Below, piece by piece: positions 55,527-64,000 of a DNA stretch of 64,000 bases. This DNA comes from Helicobacter bilis (lineage in GTDB: Bacteria > Campylobacterota > Campylobacteria > Campylobacterales > Helicobacteraceae): NCBI RefSeq assembly GCF_001999985.1, contig NZ_CP019645.1, forward strand, positions 682,001 to 746,000, in the 5' to 3' direction. The position numbers and the translations under genes were made by a program. The notes under the pieces were generated by a model, which saw nothing but the letters and a program-made list of their open reading frames with translations, had not been told where the DNA came from and searched no databases. Position 1 is the stretch's first letter, and each line of letters starts with the position of its first letter.

Positions 55527-56771
55527 ATGCTATCACGCTTTTATGCGATATTAGATTCTATATTTACAAAAACTACATTTTTCAACTATCTAAAGGGCAT
55601 TATGCTATGCTTTGTGCTATTGTGTATAAATCCACTTTTTGCGATAGATGAGATTCCAAACGATATCGCTAATAGTGTTTTAAATAATGATGAAAATGAT
55701 GAAGCCATAACTTCAACAGATAATACAGAACAAGCAAAGATTCTAAATATCACAACGCTAACAGATATAGATAACCTAAGGGAGCAAACCCTATATGTAG
55801 GACAATACATAAGCATTACTTATCGCCTTGTGCTACTAGATGAAGCACGCATTGTTTATACAGAATTTAACCCATCGCTTGAAACACAAGATAAAAGTGC
55901 TAAATCCCAAAGTGTGCAACTCATAAAAGAAAGCGAATGGCAAAAAGAAGGCGACTACTACACCGCGACATATACCTTTAAGATTATAAAGCCAAAGGTA
56001 GTTATCCCCTCACTTGTAGTGCACGTGCAAAATAACTATTTGCAAGATTCCATGCAAACAGATTCTATAGATCTTCAAGCACAAGCCCTAAATAAGACGC
56101 AAGGATATAGTGGCGTTGTGGCAAATAGCTTAAAAATCATTGACTATACGCTTGAGAGCTATGATGATAATAACAATATGATACTGATTGAGTTGGAAGG
56201 AAATGGGAGTAATTTAGAAGATTTTAGATTGCCAAATATTAAGGACCAAGAGTTTGGTCAAGGCACAAAATTTAGCGATGAAATTGCACGGGTTAATGTG
56301 CTTGCTAGGATTCCAAAAGAGCTGAATTCTATTGAGTTTAGCTACTTTGATATTAATAAGCATGAGTTTATACCACTAAGCATTAAAAATGCGATTAATA
56401 TAGAATCTTTTGATGATGAGATAAAAGAAGATCTTAATCCAAAAAGCTCATTTCTAAAAATTACAAACATACTACTTATCATACTTGGAATCTTTTTATT
56501 AATCACGCTTATAAAGCGTTCATATTTTGCTGCCATTATCTCATGTTTATTGCTTGGCTTTATTGTGTATAGAATCTTTTCAAATACCTATAGCATTAAG
56601 ACCTTGCCAAATGCACGAGTGCTGATACAGCCAACGCATAATTCAACAGAGCTATTTGTCATCACAAATCCAACAAAGCTTGAAGCAATAGATAAAAAGA
56701 ATGACTATTATAAAGTAAATATTGATTCTAAAGTGGGTTGGATTAGTCGCAATGACACAAATAAGCGTTAG
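55527..56771 (+). CDS. Exported membrane protein with C-terminal SH3-like segment
   Basis: 414 residues: N-terminal hydrophobic segment about 20-39 (signal or anchor), a periplasmic beta-rich part (about 40-300), two membrane helices (about 310-350), and a C-terminal SH3b-like segment (ARVLIQPTHNSTELFVI ... VGWISRND). The overall layout recalls BatD-like oxygen-tolerance proteins. AAAGGA upstream. It ends 29 nt before plsC in the same direction. Confidence 0.6.
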   Translation: MLSRFYAILDSIFTKTTFFNYLKGIMLCFVLLCINPLFAIDEIPNDIANSVLNNDENDEAITSTDNTEQAKILNITTLTDIDNLREQTLYVGQYISITYRLVLLDEARIVYTEFNPSLETQDKSAKSQSVQLIKESEWQKEGDYYTATYTFKIIKPKVVIPSLVVHVQNNYLQDSMQTDSIDLQAQALNKTQGYSGVVANSLKIIDYTLESYDDNNNMILIELEGNGSNLEDFRLPNIKDQEFGQGTKFSDEIARVNVLARIPKELNSIEFSYFDINKHEFIPLSIKNAINIESFDDEIKEDLNPKSSFLKITNILLIILGIFLLITLIKRSYFAAIISCLLLGFIVYRIFSNTYSIKTLPNARVLIQPTHNSTELFVITNPTKLEAIDKKNDYYKVNIDSKVGWISRNDTNKR

Positions 56772-56800
56772 ATTCTAGAAATTCAATAGAAAGGATAGGT

Positions 56801-57625
56801 ATGGAAAAATTAAGAGGTTATTTTGCCACTTTCACTATAGCACTTGGGCTTGCATGTATTATTGTTGGGATTTATTTGTTGAAAAAAAGAGAGAATGGGA
56901 GATTAGCACGAAGATATTGTCAATACTTTTTCCCTGCAAATGGGCTAAAAATGGAGAAAGTAGGGGACTATGACCTAGATGCACAACTTATTGTAGTCAA
57001 TCATCAAAGCGCATCAGATATTATATGCCTTGAGGGAGATCACCCTTTAAATATTTGCTGGGTAGCAAAGAAGCAATTGGGCGAACTTCCATATTATGGC
57101 TATGCTTTGAAGTTACCTGAAATGATACTTATTGATAGAGAAGATAAAAAGGGGATTATCCAGCTTTTAAAGGAAGCAAAAGATAAACTTAGTCAAAAAC
57201 GCCCTATTGTTATTTTCCCTGAAGGCACAAGGGGACCGGGAAAAAGGGCGTTTCTACCCTTTAAACCGGGAGCTAAAATCCTAGCTGAAAAGCTTAATCT
57301 AAGGGTGCAACCAATCGTATTTGTGAATACTAGAAAAGTATATGATAGCAATCCAATTAGTGTAAAATCAAATATCGCACGAGTGGTATGTATGCCAGCT
57401 TTCACACCGGATTTTAATACAAATTGGTATGAAAAGCTTGAAAAAGATATGTTTGAAACTTATTGCAAACACTATGATGAGCTAAATCCAAATGAAGCGA
57501 TAAACGATTCCACAAGCCCATCACATATAGAATCTTTAGCTACAGCTACAAGCCATTCTGGTGAAGAGTCTGCAAATAACACGACAGAAAACTTACAAGT
57601 TTCACAAACAAGACATAATAATTAG
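56801..57625 (+). CDS. plsC: 1-acyl-sn-glycerol-3-phosphate acyltransferase
   Basis: PlsC adds the second acyl chain in phosphatidic acid synthesis. 274 residues with an N-terminal membrane helix (about 8-27), catalytic NHQSASD (H73, D78) and FPEGTRGPG near 146-154. The last about 40 residues are Ser/Thr/Asn-rich and not part of the family. AAAGGAT before the ATG. It converges on psd, another phospholipid gene, on the opposite strand. Confidence 0.92.
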   Translation: MEKLRGYFATFTIALGLACIIVGIYLLKKRENGRLARRYCQYFFPANGLKMEKVGDYDLDAQLIVVNHQSASDIICLEGDHPLNICWVAKKQLGELPYYGYALKLPEMILIDREDKKGIIQLLKEAKDKLSQKRPIVIFPEGTRGPGKRAFLPFKPGAKILAEKLNLRVQPIVFVNTRKVYDSNPISVKSNIARVVCMPAFTPDFNTNWYEKLEKDMFETYCKHYDELNPNEAINDSTSPSHIESLATATSHSGEESANNTTENLQVSQTRHNN

Positions 57626-57724
57626 CCCATATGAAAGCAGGGAAATATCAAAAAATAAGTTTAGGGACTTTTTTTGGGGAATTATCGGAATTCAAACATA
57701 AGAAAATCAAGATATTCATTGAAT

Positions 57725-58537
57725 TTAAAGTGCTAAATAACACATAGAAGATTCTAAAGTGCCAATTTGCTCACCCATTCTCACAACTTCGCCTGATTTT
57801 ACACTCCAGTTAGCCTGTGCGATTAATACAATCGTAGATCCCATTTCAAAAAATCCTATCTCTTCACCTGCGTTTAATGCAATAGGCTTTTCATAAGTAT
57901 AAACACAATCACCTTGTTTTGCATTTGTCTGTATTGCCTTATCAAATAAAAACTGCATTTTACCCACATTTAACGCACCGACAGCGACATAATACATAAT
58001 GCTTTGATTATATTTACAACGCATTTTTAGCACGACCCTTTCATTTTGTATGAATAGATTCTCATTTTTATACAAACTTGCAAAATTCACCGGCAAAAGC
58101 TTACCAGAAAAATACTTTGCCTCTAAAATCTCTAAATCACACGGGGCATGATAATGATGATAATCCTTTGGTGATAGATAGAGATTTAAAAAACTATATG
58201 TATCTAAATCATGCACTGCACCGAGTAAATCAGCAACTTTATAGCTTTTACCTTTAATCTGTAAGGCAGTCTGCTGTGTAATGCGACCAGATTCTGTAAT
58301 AAGAGAATCTGTTGGACTAATGAGATTAAAAGGGGTTGTATGCAGGATTCTAGGCTTTATAAGCTTTCGTGTAAAAAGTGCGTTTAGCGTAGGATAAGAT
58401 TCTAAACTCTCAAATTCGCTAAGATTGATTTTAAAGAAATCAACATAAAAGCGATTAATCGCATATTGCATACTTTTTGGGAATCTTGTATGGGCAAATC
58501 GCCCAAATAGACGAGAAATAACATTAGTTGATAGCAC
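57725..58537 (-). CDS. psd: Phosphatidylserine decarboxylase proenzyme
   Basis: Psd makes phosphatidylethanolamine at the inner membrane. The self-cleavage site that yields the pyruvoyl group is FEMGSTIVL near residue 239; YLSPKDYHHYHAPC near residue 125 carries the conserved histidines. 270 residues is normal. The start is GTG with AAGGAT upstream. Confidence 0.93.
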   Translation of the reverse strand: MLSTNVISRLFGRFAHTRFPKSMQYAINRFYVDFFKINLSEFESLESYPTLNALFTRKLIKPRILHTTPFNLISPTDSLITESGRITQQTALQIKGKSYKVADLLGAVHDLDTYSFLNLYLSPKDYHHYHAPCDLEILEAKYFSGKLLPVNFASLYKNENLFIQNERVVLKMRCKYNQSIMYYVAVGALNVGKMQFLFDKAIQTNAKQGDCVYTYEKPIALNAGEEIGFFEMGSTIVLIAQANWSVKSGEVVRMGEQIGTLESSMCYLAL

Positions 58538-58636
58538 AAATATCCTTGTAAAAGAAATAAGACATAATTATATCATAGACTTTATAATATGACTTTCAAA
58601 TAACATTACACCATTTATGACAAAAGAAAACTAAGC

Positions 58637-58642
58637 TATAAT
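58637..58642 (+). promoter_or_regulatory. Probable -10 box (TATAAT)
   Basis: AAGCTATAATAAATC, 27 nt upstream of the response-regulator ATG. Confidence 0.5.
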
Positions 58643-58668
58643 AAATCATATTATTTTGGAGTGAAACA

Positions 58669-59343
58669 ATGATTTTTATCCTAGAAGATGAACATGCGAT
58701 ACGAGAACTCATTGAATACGCATTGAATACGCATTCTTTAGAATCAAAGGGCTTTGCGACACCTTCAGCCTTTTTTGAAGCACTCAATGCTTTGAGTGAA
58801 GATTGTATGCCTGAACTCATTTTGCTTGATATGATGCTACCAGAGCAAGATGGTATAGAAGTCCTAAAGATTCTAAAGAAAAAGCAATCAACAAAGCATA
58901 TACCAGTCATTCTCTTAACCGCAAAAAGCAGTGAGCTAGATAAGGTTTATGGGCTAAATATGGGTGCTGATGACTATGTAACAAAGCCCTTTGGTGTGCT
59001 AGAACTACTTGCTAGAATAAACGCTTTATTGAGAAGAACGCGTGGATTATCCCTAGATGAATACAGCTTTCAAGAAATAACGCTTAATCCAAAAACGCGT
59101 ATAGTTAGCTCTAATGGAGTGCCTATAAATCTCACTTATAAAGAGTTTGAAATGCTTATGCTATTCCTTGCTAATCCGCATTTAGTCTTTACAAGAGAGC
59201 AGCTTTTAGAATCTATTTGGGGTAGTGAGTTTCAAACACGCACAGTTGATGTGCATATCAATACCTTACGCACAAAGCTTGGGGAAAGTGGCAAATACAT
59301 TCAAACCGTGCGTGGCGTTGGTTATAAAATCGCGCAAATATAA
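58669..59343 (+). CDS. OmpR/PhoB-family response regulator
   Basis: 224 residues: receiver domain (1-120) with acidic pocket ED (6-7), phospho-Asp in LLDMMLP (about 55), Thr in LTAKSS and Lys in TKPFG; then a winged-helix DNA-binding domain (about 128-222) with RTVDVHINTLRTKLG and VRGVGYK. It lies directly before a PhoR-like kinase (17 nt), which is its likely partner. Confidence 0.92.
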   Translation: MIFILEDEHAIRELIEYALNTHSLESKGFATPSAFFEALNALSEDCMPELILLDMMLPEQDGIEVLKILKKKQSTKHIPVILLTAKSSELDKVYGLNMGADDYVTKPFGVLELLARINALLRRTRGLSLDEYSFQEITLNPKTRIVSSNGVPINLTYKEFEMLMLFLANPHLVFTREQLLESIWGSEFQTRTVDVHINTLRTKLGESGKYIQTVRGVGYKIAQI

Positions 59344-59994
59344 GTGAAGTGAGTGGATTTTGCGGCAAAGGATATTTTGGACTATTTTTATCGTATGCTT
59401 TGGGTGGGTATTGCTTGGATTATGGGCTAGTTTTGTCTTTTTTACAAACTATTATGAAAAGCAGATTCTATTACATTTACAGCAAAATAGCCATTATATT
59501 GAGATAGGGTTAAAACAGCAGGGAATCTCTTATCTATCACATATTAATACCGCCTATCGTGTAAGCCTTATAGATTCTCATGGTAAGGTTGTGTATGATA
59601 ATCTTGCATTAAAAGAAGCACTTGATAATCATGCAGAAAGGATAGAGTTTAAAGAAAGTATGCAAAATGGGGTAGCCCAAAGCTATCGCTACTCACAAAG
59701 CATGCAGCAAGAAATGCTTTATCACGCTGTAAGAATCATGCTAGAAAAAAGGCTTATAGAATCAAGTGTGAGTTTAGAAACTAGCTCAAATTTTAGTAGG
59801 AATCTAGATTCTACCCCAACAAGCCACGCAAACAAATCCACAAATTCTAGCAATTGCTCTATGGCTTTGGAGGCTTTGGCTGAATTAGAGGGTAGGAGTT
59901 ATCTAAGCGATATGACTATCCATCACAATTTAGCTAATCGTTCAAATTGTATAGACAAGGGCGAAAATTTAGCGAATCTAGATTCTAAAAACTC

Positions 59995-60111
59995 CAAAAC
60001 GCCAACTGCGGAAGTATCTTGTGATGATTTTCTAAAGAAACTTCGTTTTGTGGGTTGTGAAGCTTTTTTTGCGAGAAGCTACCTAAGCGGTAGTGCCGAA
60101 GCAAAAAAAGC
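59995..60111. repeat. Repeat insert in the kinase sensor domain
   Basis: Begins CAAAACGCC-CTGCGGAAGTAT, as at about 29429. It contains a hairpin GCTTTTTTTGC (60062-60072) with GCAAAAAAAGC (60101-60111) and an inner CTACC/GGTAG pair. Translated in frame (FFARSYLSGSAEAKKA). Confidence 0.8.
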
Positions 60112-60744
60112 AAACTCCCGCAAAATCACGCAAGAGACAACGCAGAATCTAGATTTTACTCAAAATCCTAAAAACCTACAAGCCTATATCTTACGCATAG
60201 CAAGTCCGCATAAAAATATGCCCTCACTTCTCTATGATACCCTGCCTTATATGAGCCTTATTTTACTTGCGTGTTTGACGGTTAGCTTTATGCTTGCAAG
60301 AAGCATTGCAAACTTTATTATCGCACCATTAAATGCACTCAATTTAGAGAATCCGCTTGGACTAAAAAGCTATAAAGAACTCTCACCGCTTTTACATAAG
60401 ATTGATGAGCAAAATCGCTTGATAGATTCTCAAATAAAGCAACTACAAGCAGACAAGGAAACATTTAATGCGATTACGCAAAATATGAAAGATGGCTTTT
60501 TGCTACTTGATTCTAAAGGCAGTGTTTTATCGTTTAATAAAAGTTCTATGAAGTTTTTTGGCAACCTACATGAAGGCATGAATATAGCCACACTAGATAC
60601 GCAATATAAAAAATGGTTTAATCTTGCAATGCAAGGCGAAAAGCTAACAGAAATCATACACAAAAACGACGCACCTATCAAGTCATTATAGAATCTGTGC
60701 TTAACTCCACTAAAGCACAAAATTTTGAGAATCTAGATTCTTAT

Positions 60745-60780
60745 CCAAATGGGTGGGTGCAGGGTGTAGGGGTGCAAAAT
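60745..60780 (+). repeat. Dispersed repeat family 2 (PNGWVQGVGV) in the kinase linker
   Basis: CCAAATGGGTGGGTGCAGGG then TGTAGGGGTGCAAAAT; counterpart of 13057-13090 in the MBL gene. A fragment of family 1 (CATGTTGAGCGTAGCAAAAT) follows at about 60807. Confidence 0.8.
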
Positions 60781-61835
60781 TGTAAGATTCTAGAATCTAA
60801 CACAATAGCCCATCATGTTGAGCGTAGCAAAATAACTAACACAGAATCTAAAAGCGAGTTTTCATATATAATTCAAGACAATGATACAGAATCTAGCGAT
60901 TTTAACCCAAATCTCACAGCCAATCAAAGCACAGAAAATACAACAAAAATAACCCCAATCGGCGTAGCCTTACTCCTACACGACATCACAGAAAAAGCAC
61001 AAAGAGAGCAGTTAAGACGAGAATTTAGCGCAAATGTATCACATGAGCTAAAAACCCCACTCACAAGCATTTTAGCCGTGCTTGAAATGCTGCAAAACAA
61101 TATCATTAAACAAGAAGACATTCCAAAATTTCTTTGCAATATACATAAGGAAGCAAGGCATTTAATGGCTTTGATTGAAGATATAATTATCCTAAATGAG
61201 CTTGATAATGACTACACTTTTACGCCTTATCCGCTTTCCATGCGAAATCTTTGTGAAATTACTTTATCTATGTTTAAAGATTCTATCCAGCAAAAAGGGC
61301 TTTCTTGTGCTATACAAGGCGATGATTTTTTGGTTATGGGAGAGCAGCGACTACTTCTTGTTATGCTTTCTCATCTCTGTGAGAATGCTATAAAATACAA
61401 TAAGGATAAAGGCAGTATAGAGATAATTCTTGATGCGACACACAAAACATTGCATATCAAAGATAGTGGCATTGGCATACCAGAAATGTATCATGAGAGA
61501 GTGTTTGAGCGATTCTTTTGCGTTGATAAAAGCCACTCAAGCATGATAAATGGCACAGGACTTGGCTTAAGCATAGTTAAACATGTAGCACACCTACATC
61601 ATGCAAAAATCAATCTTAATAGCACACTTAACATAGGCACTAGCATTTCTCTTTGCTTTAGTTAGAATGAGATTGCAACTTATTTAATGCAAATTTAAGG
61701 CAAAGCACGATCAAAAGATTTCACACAATCACATCAGTATGTTTTTGAACCTAAGTTAAGCACGGGAACATGCTTTTTATTCAATCCTATTTCACCCAAA
61801 CTTCAAAACACTTTAGAATCTCAATAATCTCATGC

Positions 61836-61841
61836 TATAAT
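61836..61841 (+). promoter_or_regulatory. Probable -10 box (TATAAT)
   Basis: CATGCTATAATTTTATT, about 80 nt before fliR. The remaining 61666-61921 shows no gene. Confidence 0.45.
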
Positions 61842-61921
61842 TTTATTCCTAAGATTCACTAAGATTCATTAAAATTAAGATTATTTGTATTTCGAGTTTT
61901 GTATCAAAAGTAAGGTTATTT

Positions 61922-62698
61922 ATGCTTGATTTTCTCCCCTATATTACAAATGCAAATGTTATGGCGTTTTTAATGCTATTGTTGCGTTTTGGCGGTATTC
62001 TTGCATTTTTCCCCTTTTTTGATAATCAGATTTTACCTGTGAGTGTGCGGGCGGCTCTTGCCTTTGTGCTTGCAGTTGTGTTTATGCCGATGGTAACGCA
62101 TATTATCTCTTATCCTAGTTTGACAGCATTTATGATTGGTGGGCTGTTTGAGATACTTTTAGGTTTTACTTGTGGACTTGTGTTGCAAATCATCTTTTCA
62201 TCTATCGTATTTGCCGGGGATTTGGCAAGTTTTTCTATGGGTTTGACTATGGCTAGTGCGTATGATCCTATGAGTGGGACTACAAAGCCTATAGTCTCTC
62301 AAGTTGTGGTGTTTTTATCAATTCTTATGGCATTGCATTTTAATTTTCACTATCTTTTGCTTGATATTATCGCGCGAACGCTGAATGATACGCCACTTGG
62401 TGGTTTTATGCTAAGTGATAATATTGTCGCATATTTTACAAAGTCATTTGCAAATATGATTCTAATCGGCTTTTCTATGGCGTTTCCTATTATTGCTGTG
62501 TTGCTTTTGACTGATATTATTTTTGGCATGATTATGAAAACTCACCCGCAATTTAACCTGCTTGTGATTGGTTTCCCTGTGAAAATTGGCGTGGCTTTAG
62601 TGATTTTAGCCATTATTGTGCCTAGTATTATGCAGCATTTTAGATATGATTTAAGTGAGGGCATGAAAGTATTATGGAAGATTCTAAGTCAAGATTAA
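61922..62698 (+). CDS. fliR: Flagellar type III export protein FliR
   Basis: 258 residues, six membrane segments, typical length. FliR is part of the FliPQR export gate of the flagellar secretion system. LLLRFGGILAFFPFFDN near the start and SYPSLTAFMIGGLFEILLG fit the family. AAGG is upstream of the ATG. It is followed 9 nt later by a small permease gene. Confidence 0.9.
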   Translation: MLDFLPYITNANVMAFLMLLLRFGGILAFFPFFDNQILPVSVRAALAFVLAVVFMPMVTHIISYPSLTAFMIGGLFEILLGFTCGLVLQIIFSSIVFAGDLASFSMGLTMASAYDPMSGTTKPIVSQVVVFLSILMALHFNFHYLLLDIIARTLNDTPLGGFMLSDNIVAYFTKSFANMILIGFSMAFPIIAVLLLTDIIFGMIMKTHPQFNLLVIGFPVKIGVALVILAIIVPSIMQHFRYDLSEGMKVLWKILSQD

Positions 62699-62707
62699 AG
62701 GGGTAAT

Positions 62708-63040
62708 ATGCTATATATTATGATACTTTTTATAGCCTTACTTACGGCATTAACAAGGTTTTTGCCATTCTTTATTTTTCGTAATAAAGCCCCAAAAGTT
62801 ATCACAGATTTAGGCATTCTTTTGCCCCCTAGTCTTATTGCTATGATATTTGTGTATTCATGTAAGGATATGTTGGGCTTAGATAATATTGATAATGGGG
62901 TCTATGGGCTTATTGGCATTATTTTTGTGCTGTTTTTACATATTATGTTTAAGAATATTTTAGTGAGTATTTTTTGTGGCACACTCTTTTATCTTATTTT
63001 GCGTAATTATGATTTAATATCTAGTTTAATGGCTTCTTGA
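62708..63040 (+). CDS. AzlD-family permease subunit
   Basis: 110 residues, four membrane segments, with the AzlD marks LTALTRFLPFFIF and LPPSLIAMIFVYSC. AzlD partners AzlC in branched-chain amino-acid export, but no azlC is adjacent here. AAAGGGG upstream of the ATG. The stop overlaps the next start (TGATG), so translation is coupled. Confidence 0.8.
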   Translation: MLYIMILFIALLTALTRFLPFFIFRNKAPKVITDLGILLPPSLIAMIFVYSCKDMLGLDNIDNGVYGLIGIIFVLFLHIMFKNILVSIFCGTLFYLILRNYDLISSLMAS

Positions 63041-63849
63041 TGTTATCCTATCTCATTTTATCCCCTGCATATTATGCTGATGATACATTATATACAAAGC
63101 TACAATATGCTTATGCTATGTTAGAATCTAAAACTATGAAGTTAGATTTTATCGCATTTCGCTATGATAATAATGATATTTTATCTGCGAATGAATATCA
63201 TAAACTATTTGAAACATATAGATTCTGTCAAACTCATAATATAGCTTTATTACTGAATCTCTCTATCTATAAACTTGAGACACTCATACTTTTATGGCTA
63301 CATGGCTTTAACTTAGGCATACATTTTAAGGAATCTGATATATCTCTTTTGCGTGAGAATATCTGTAAAGATTTAAAGCAAAGCCATGCTTTAATATATT
63401 CTTTGCAAGATAACATGAGTTTGCATGAAAAAGTAAAGATTCTTTATAGCACGCTTTCTCGCACAAGTATCGCAAAAAGTTTAAAGCTATTATGTAATAT
63501 GGAATCTTTTTCATACTTTCTAACTCCATTCAATCACGCCGTAAATACTTATGAAAACTTATCACAAGAAAATAGGCTAGATAAAAGATTCTATCCTATT
63601 TTTGTAAGCACACATCATTTAAAAGATTTATCTAAAGTCCTATCACTTGGGGCTAACTACGCTACAATCAGCCCTATATTCTATGATAAGGGCAATAAGG
63701 CTTTAGGTTTGCCATATCTACAAAATTTGCCTTTGCATGTAAAAGAGAGGGCATTTGCATTAGGTGGTATAAATAGTGATTTAAGAGTGCATGAGATTAA
63801 GTCATGCGGTGTAGCTGGATTTGCTTCAATTAGTTATTTTTTACGATGA
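63040..63849 (+). CDS. Thiamine-phosphate synthase/TenI-like protein
   Basis: 269 residues from the ATG at 63040, overlapping the azlD-like stop. The C-terminal half carries the ThiE/TenI phosphate-binding pattern: GANYATISPIFYDKGNKALG and FALGGIN ... CGVAGFASIS. The N-terminal half is diverged and longer than usual. TenI-like (non-catalytic) is as likely as true ThiE. Confidence 0.7.
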   Translation: MLSYLILSPAYYADDTLYTKLQYAYAMLESKTMKLDFIAFRYDNNDILSANEYHKLFETYRFCQTHNIALLLNLSIYKLETLILLWLHGFNLGIHFKESDISLLRENICKDLKQSHALIYSLQDNMSLHEKVKILYSTLSRTSIAKSLKLLCNMESFSYFLTPFNHAVNTYENLSQENRLDKRFYPIFVSTHHLKDLSKVLSLGANYATISPIFYDKGNKALGLPYLQNLPLHVKERAFALGGINSDLRVHEIKSCGVAGFASISYFLR

Positions 63850-63951
63850 TGAGTTATGTTTTTAGCTATTAGCTTACAGAGTGAATTAACCCTTTTTATG
63901 CTTAGATATGTTAGAATCTTGGGCTTTAAGTAAATAAAATAAAGGTTAAAT

Positions 63952-64000
63952 ATGAAAAAACTTTTTACTTTCATGCTTTTTTGTGTGATTCTTCAAGCAA
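63952..64000 (+). CDS. Start of a secreted protein (truncated by window end)
   Basis: The ATG at 63952-63954 has AAAGG upstream and begins a typical signal peptide (MKKLFTFMLFCVILQA). The rest is outside the window. Confidence 0.55.
   Translation, partial: MKKLFTFMLFCVILQA

Larger units (their letters stand above)
59360..61665 (+). pseudogene. PhoR-like sensor histidine kinase, frameshifted and repeat-expanded
   Basis: Two membrane helices (about 7-28 and 295-315) flank a periplasmic domain, followed by a PAS-like part, HisKA with FSANVSHELKTPLTSI (His in SHE) and a HATPase with NAIKYN, DSGIGIP and GTGLGLSI. The frame breaks at A5 (60662-60666): one more A would join ...HKKRRTYQVIIESV to the kinase half. 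The start is a TTG with weak site. The periplasmic domain holds a large Ser/Asn-rich repeat insert (about 59760-60170) and the PAS-HisKA linker another (60745-60835). Confidence 0.8.

Overview
The window reads as chromosomal DNA of a Helicobacter species, most likely enterohepatic. The sequence is AT-rich. Its conserved blocks (SPOR-protein/DUF1882/glyA/lysS/cvpA, miaB with a DUF374 acyltransferase, fliR), a Hof-type outer-membrane protein, Sel1/Hcp-like cysteine-rich secreted proteins and long phase-variable poly-G tracts are all typical of the genus. The heptamer AGAATCT/AGATTCT recurs strikingly often.

Left flank (1-23.1 kb), mostly housekeeping: a truncated SPOR-domain gene, DUF1882, glyA, lysS, a CvpA-like gene, hemC, an unusually long polA carrying in-frame palindromic repeat insertions, a phosphoethanolamine-transferase-like sulfatase gene with two poly-G tracts, a metallo-beta-lactamase-fold hydrolase, two small membrane proteins, lysA, secreted/lipoprotein genes, the Hof-type porin, the DUF374 acyltransferase and miaB.

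Central island (about 23.34-51.69 kb), bounded by exact 64-bp direct repeats (23353-23416 and 51626-51689). Nearly all its genes lie on the minus strand; two WYL-domain regulators lie on the plus strand. It holds a dual-AAA ATPase (one full copy, one truncated, one deleted remnant), three DUF262 proteins (two with DUF1524 HNH-like ends, GmrSD-like), a family of PD-(D/E)XK nucleases (three with an intact active site, one inactive and frameshifted, one remnant), a MoxR/RavA-type ATPase running into DUF285/BspA-like repeats and coupled to a vWA protein, a Cas4-like/DEDD exonuclease fusion (DUF2779), a CobB-type sirtuin with a second remnant, two paralogous small acidic proteins and two orphan proteins. 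A near-identical operator, TTGACA-N6-TGACAA with a -10 box about 10 nt away, precedes the transcription units and sits between each WYL gene and its divergent neighbour. The simplest reading is one WYL-controlled, modular conflict/defence island that has grown by duplication and decayed by deletion and homopolymer frameshifts.

Right flank (51.7-64 kb): two small lipoproteins, a DASS-family anion transporter, a DUF5718 protein, a membrane protein with a C-terminal SH3-like segment, plsC, psd, an OmpR-type response regulator with a PhoR-like histidine kinase (frameshifted and carrying inserted repeats), fliR, an AzlD-like permease subunit, a TenI/ThiE-like protein and the start of a secreted protein.

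Across the window, several families of dispersed, often palindromic repeats sit in frame inside genes (polA, MBL hydrolase, histidine kinase, moxR, an orphan island gene). This resembles the protein-inserting palindromic elements known from Rickettsia. No CRISPR array, tRNA, rRNA, transposase, integrase or DNA methyltransferase was recognised.
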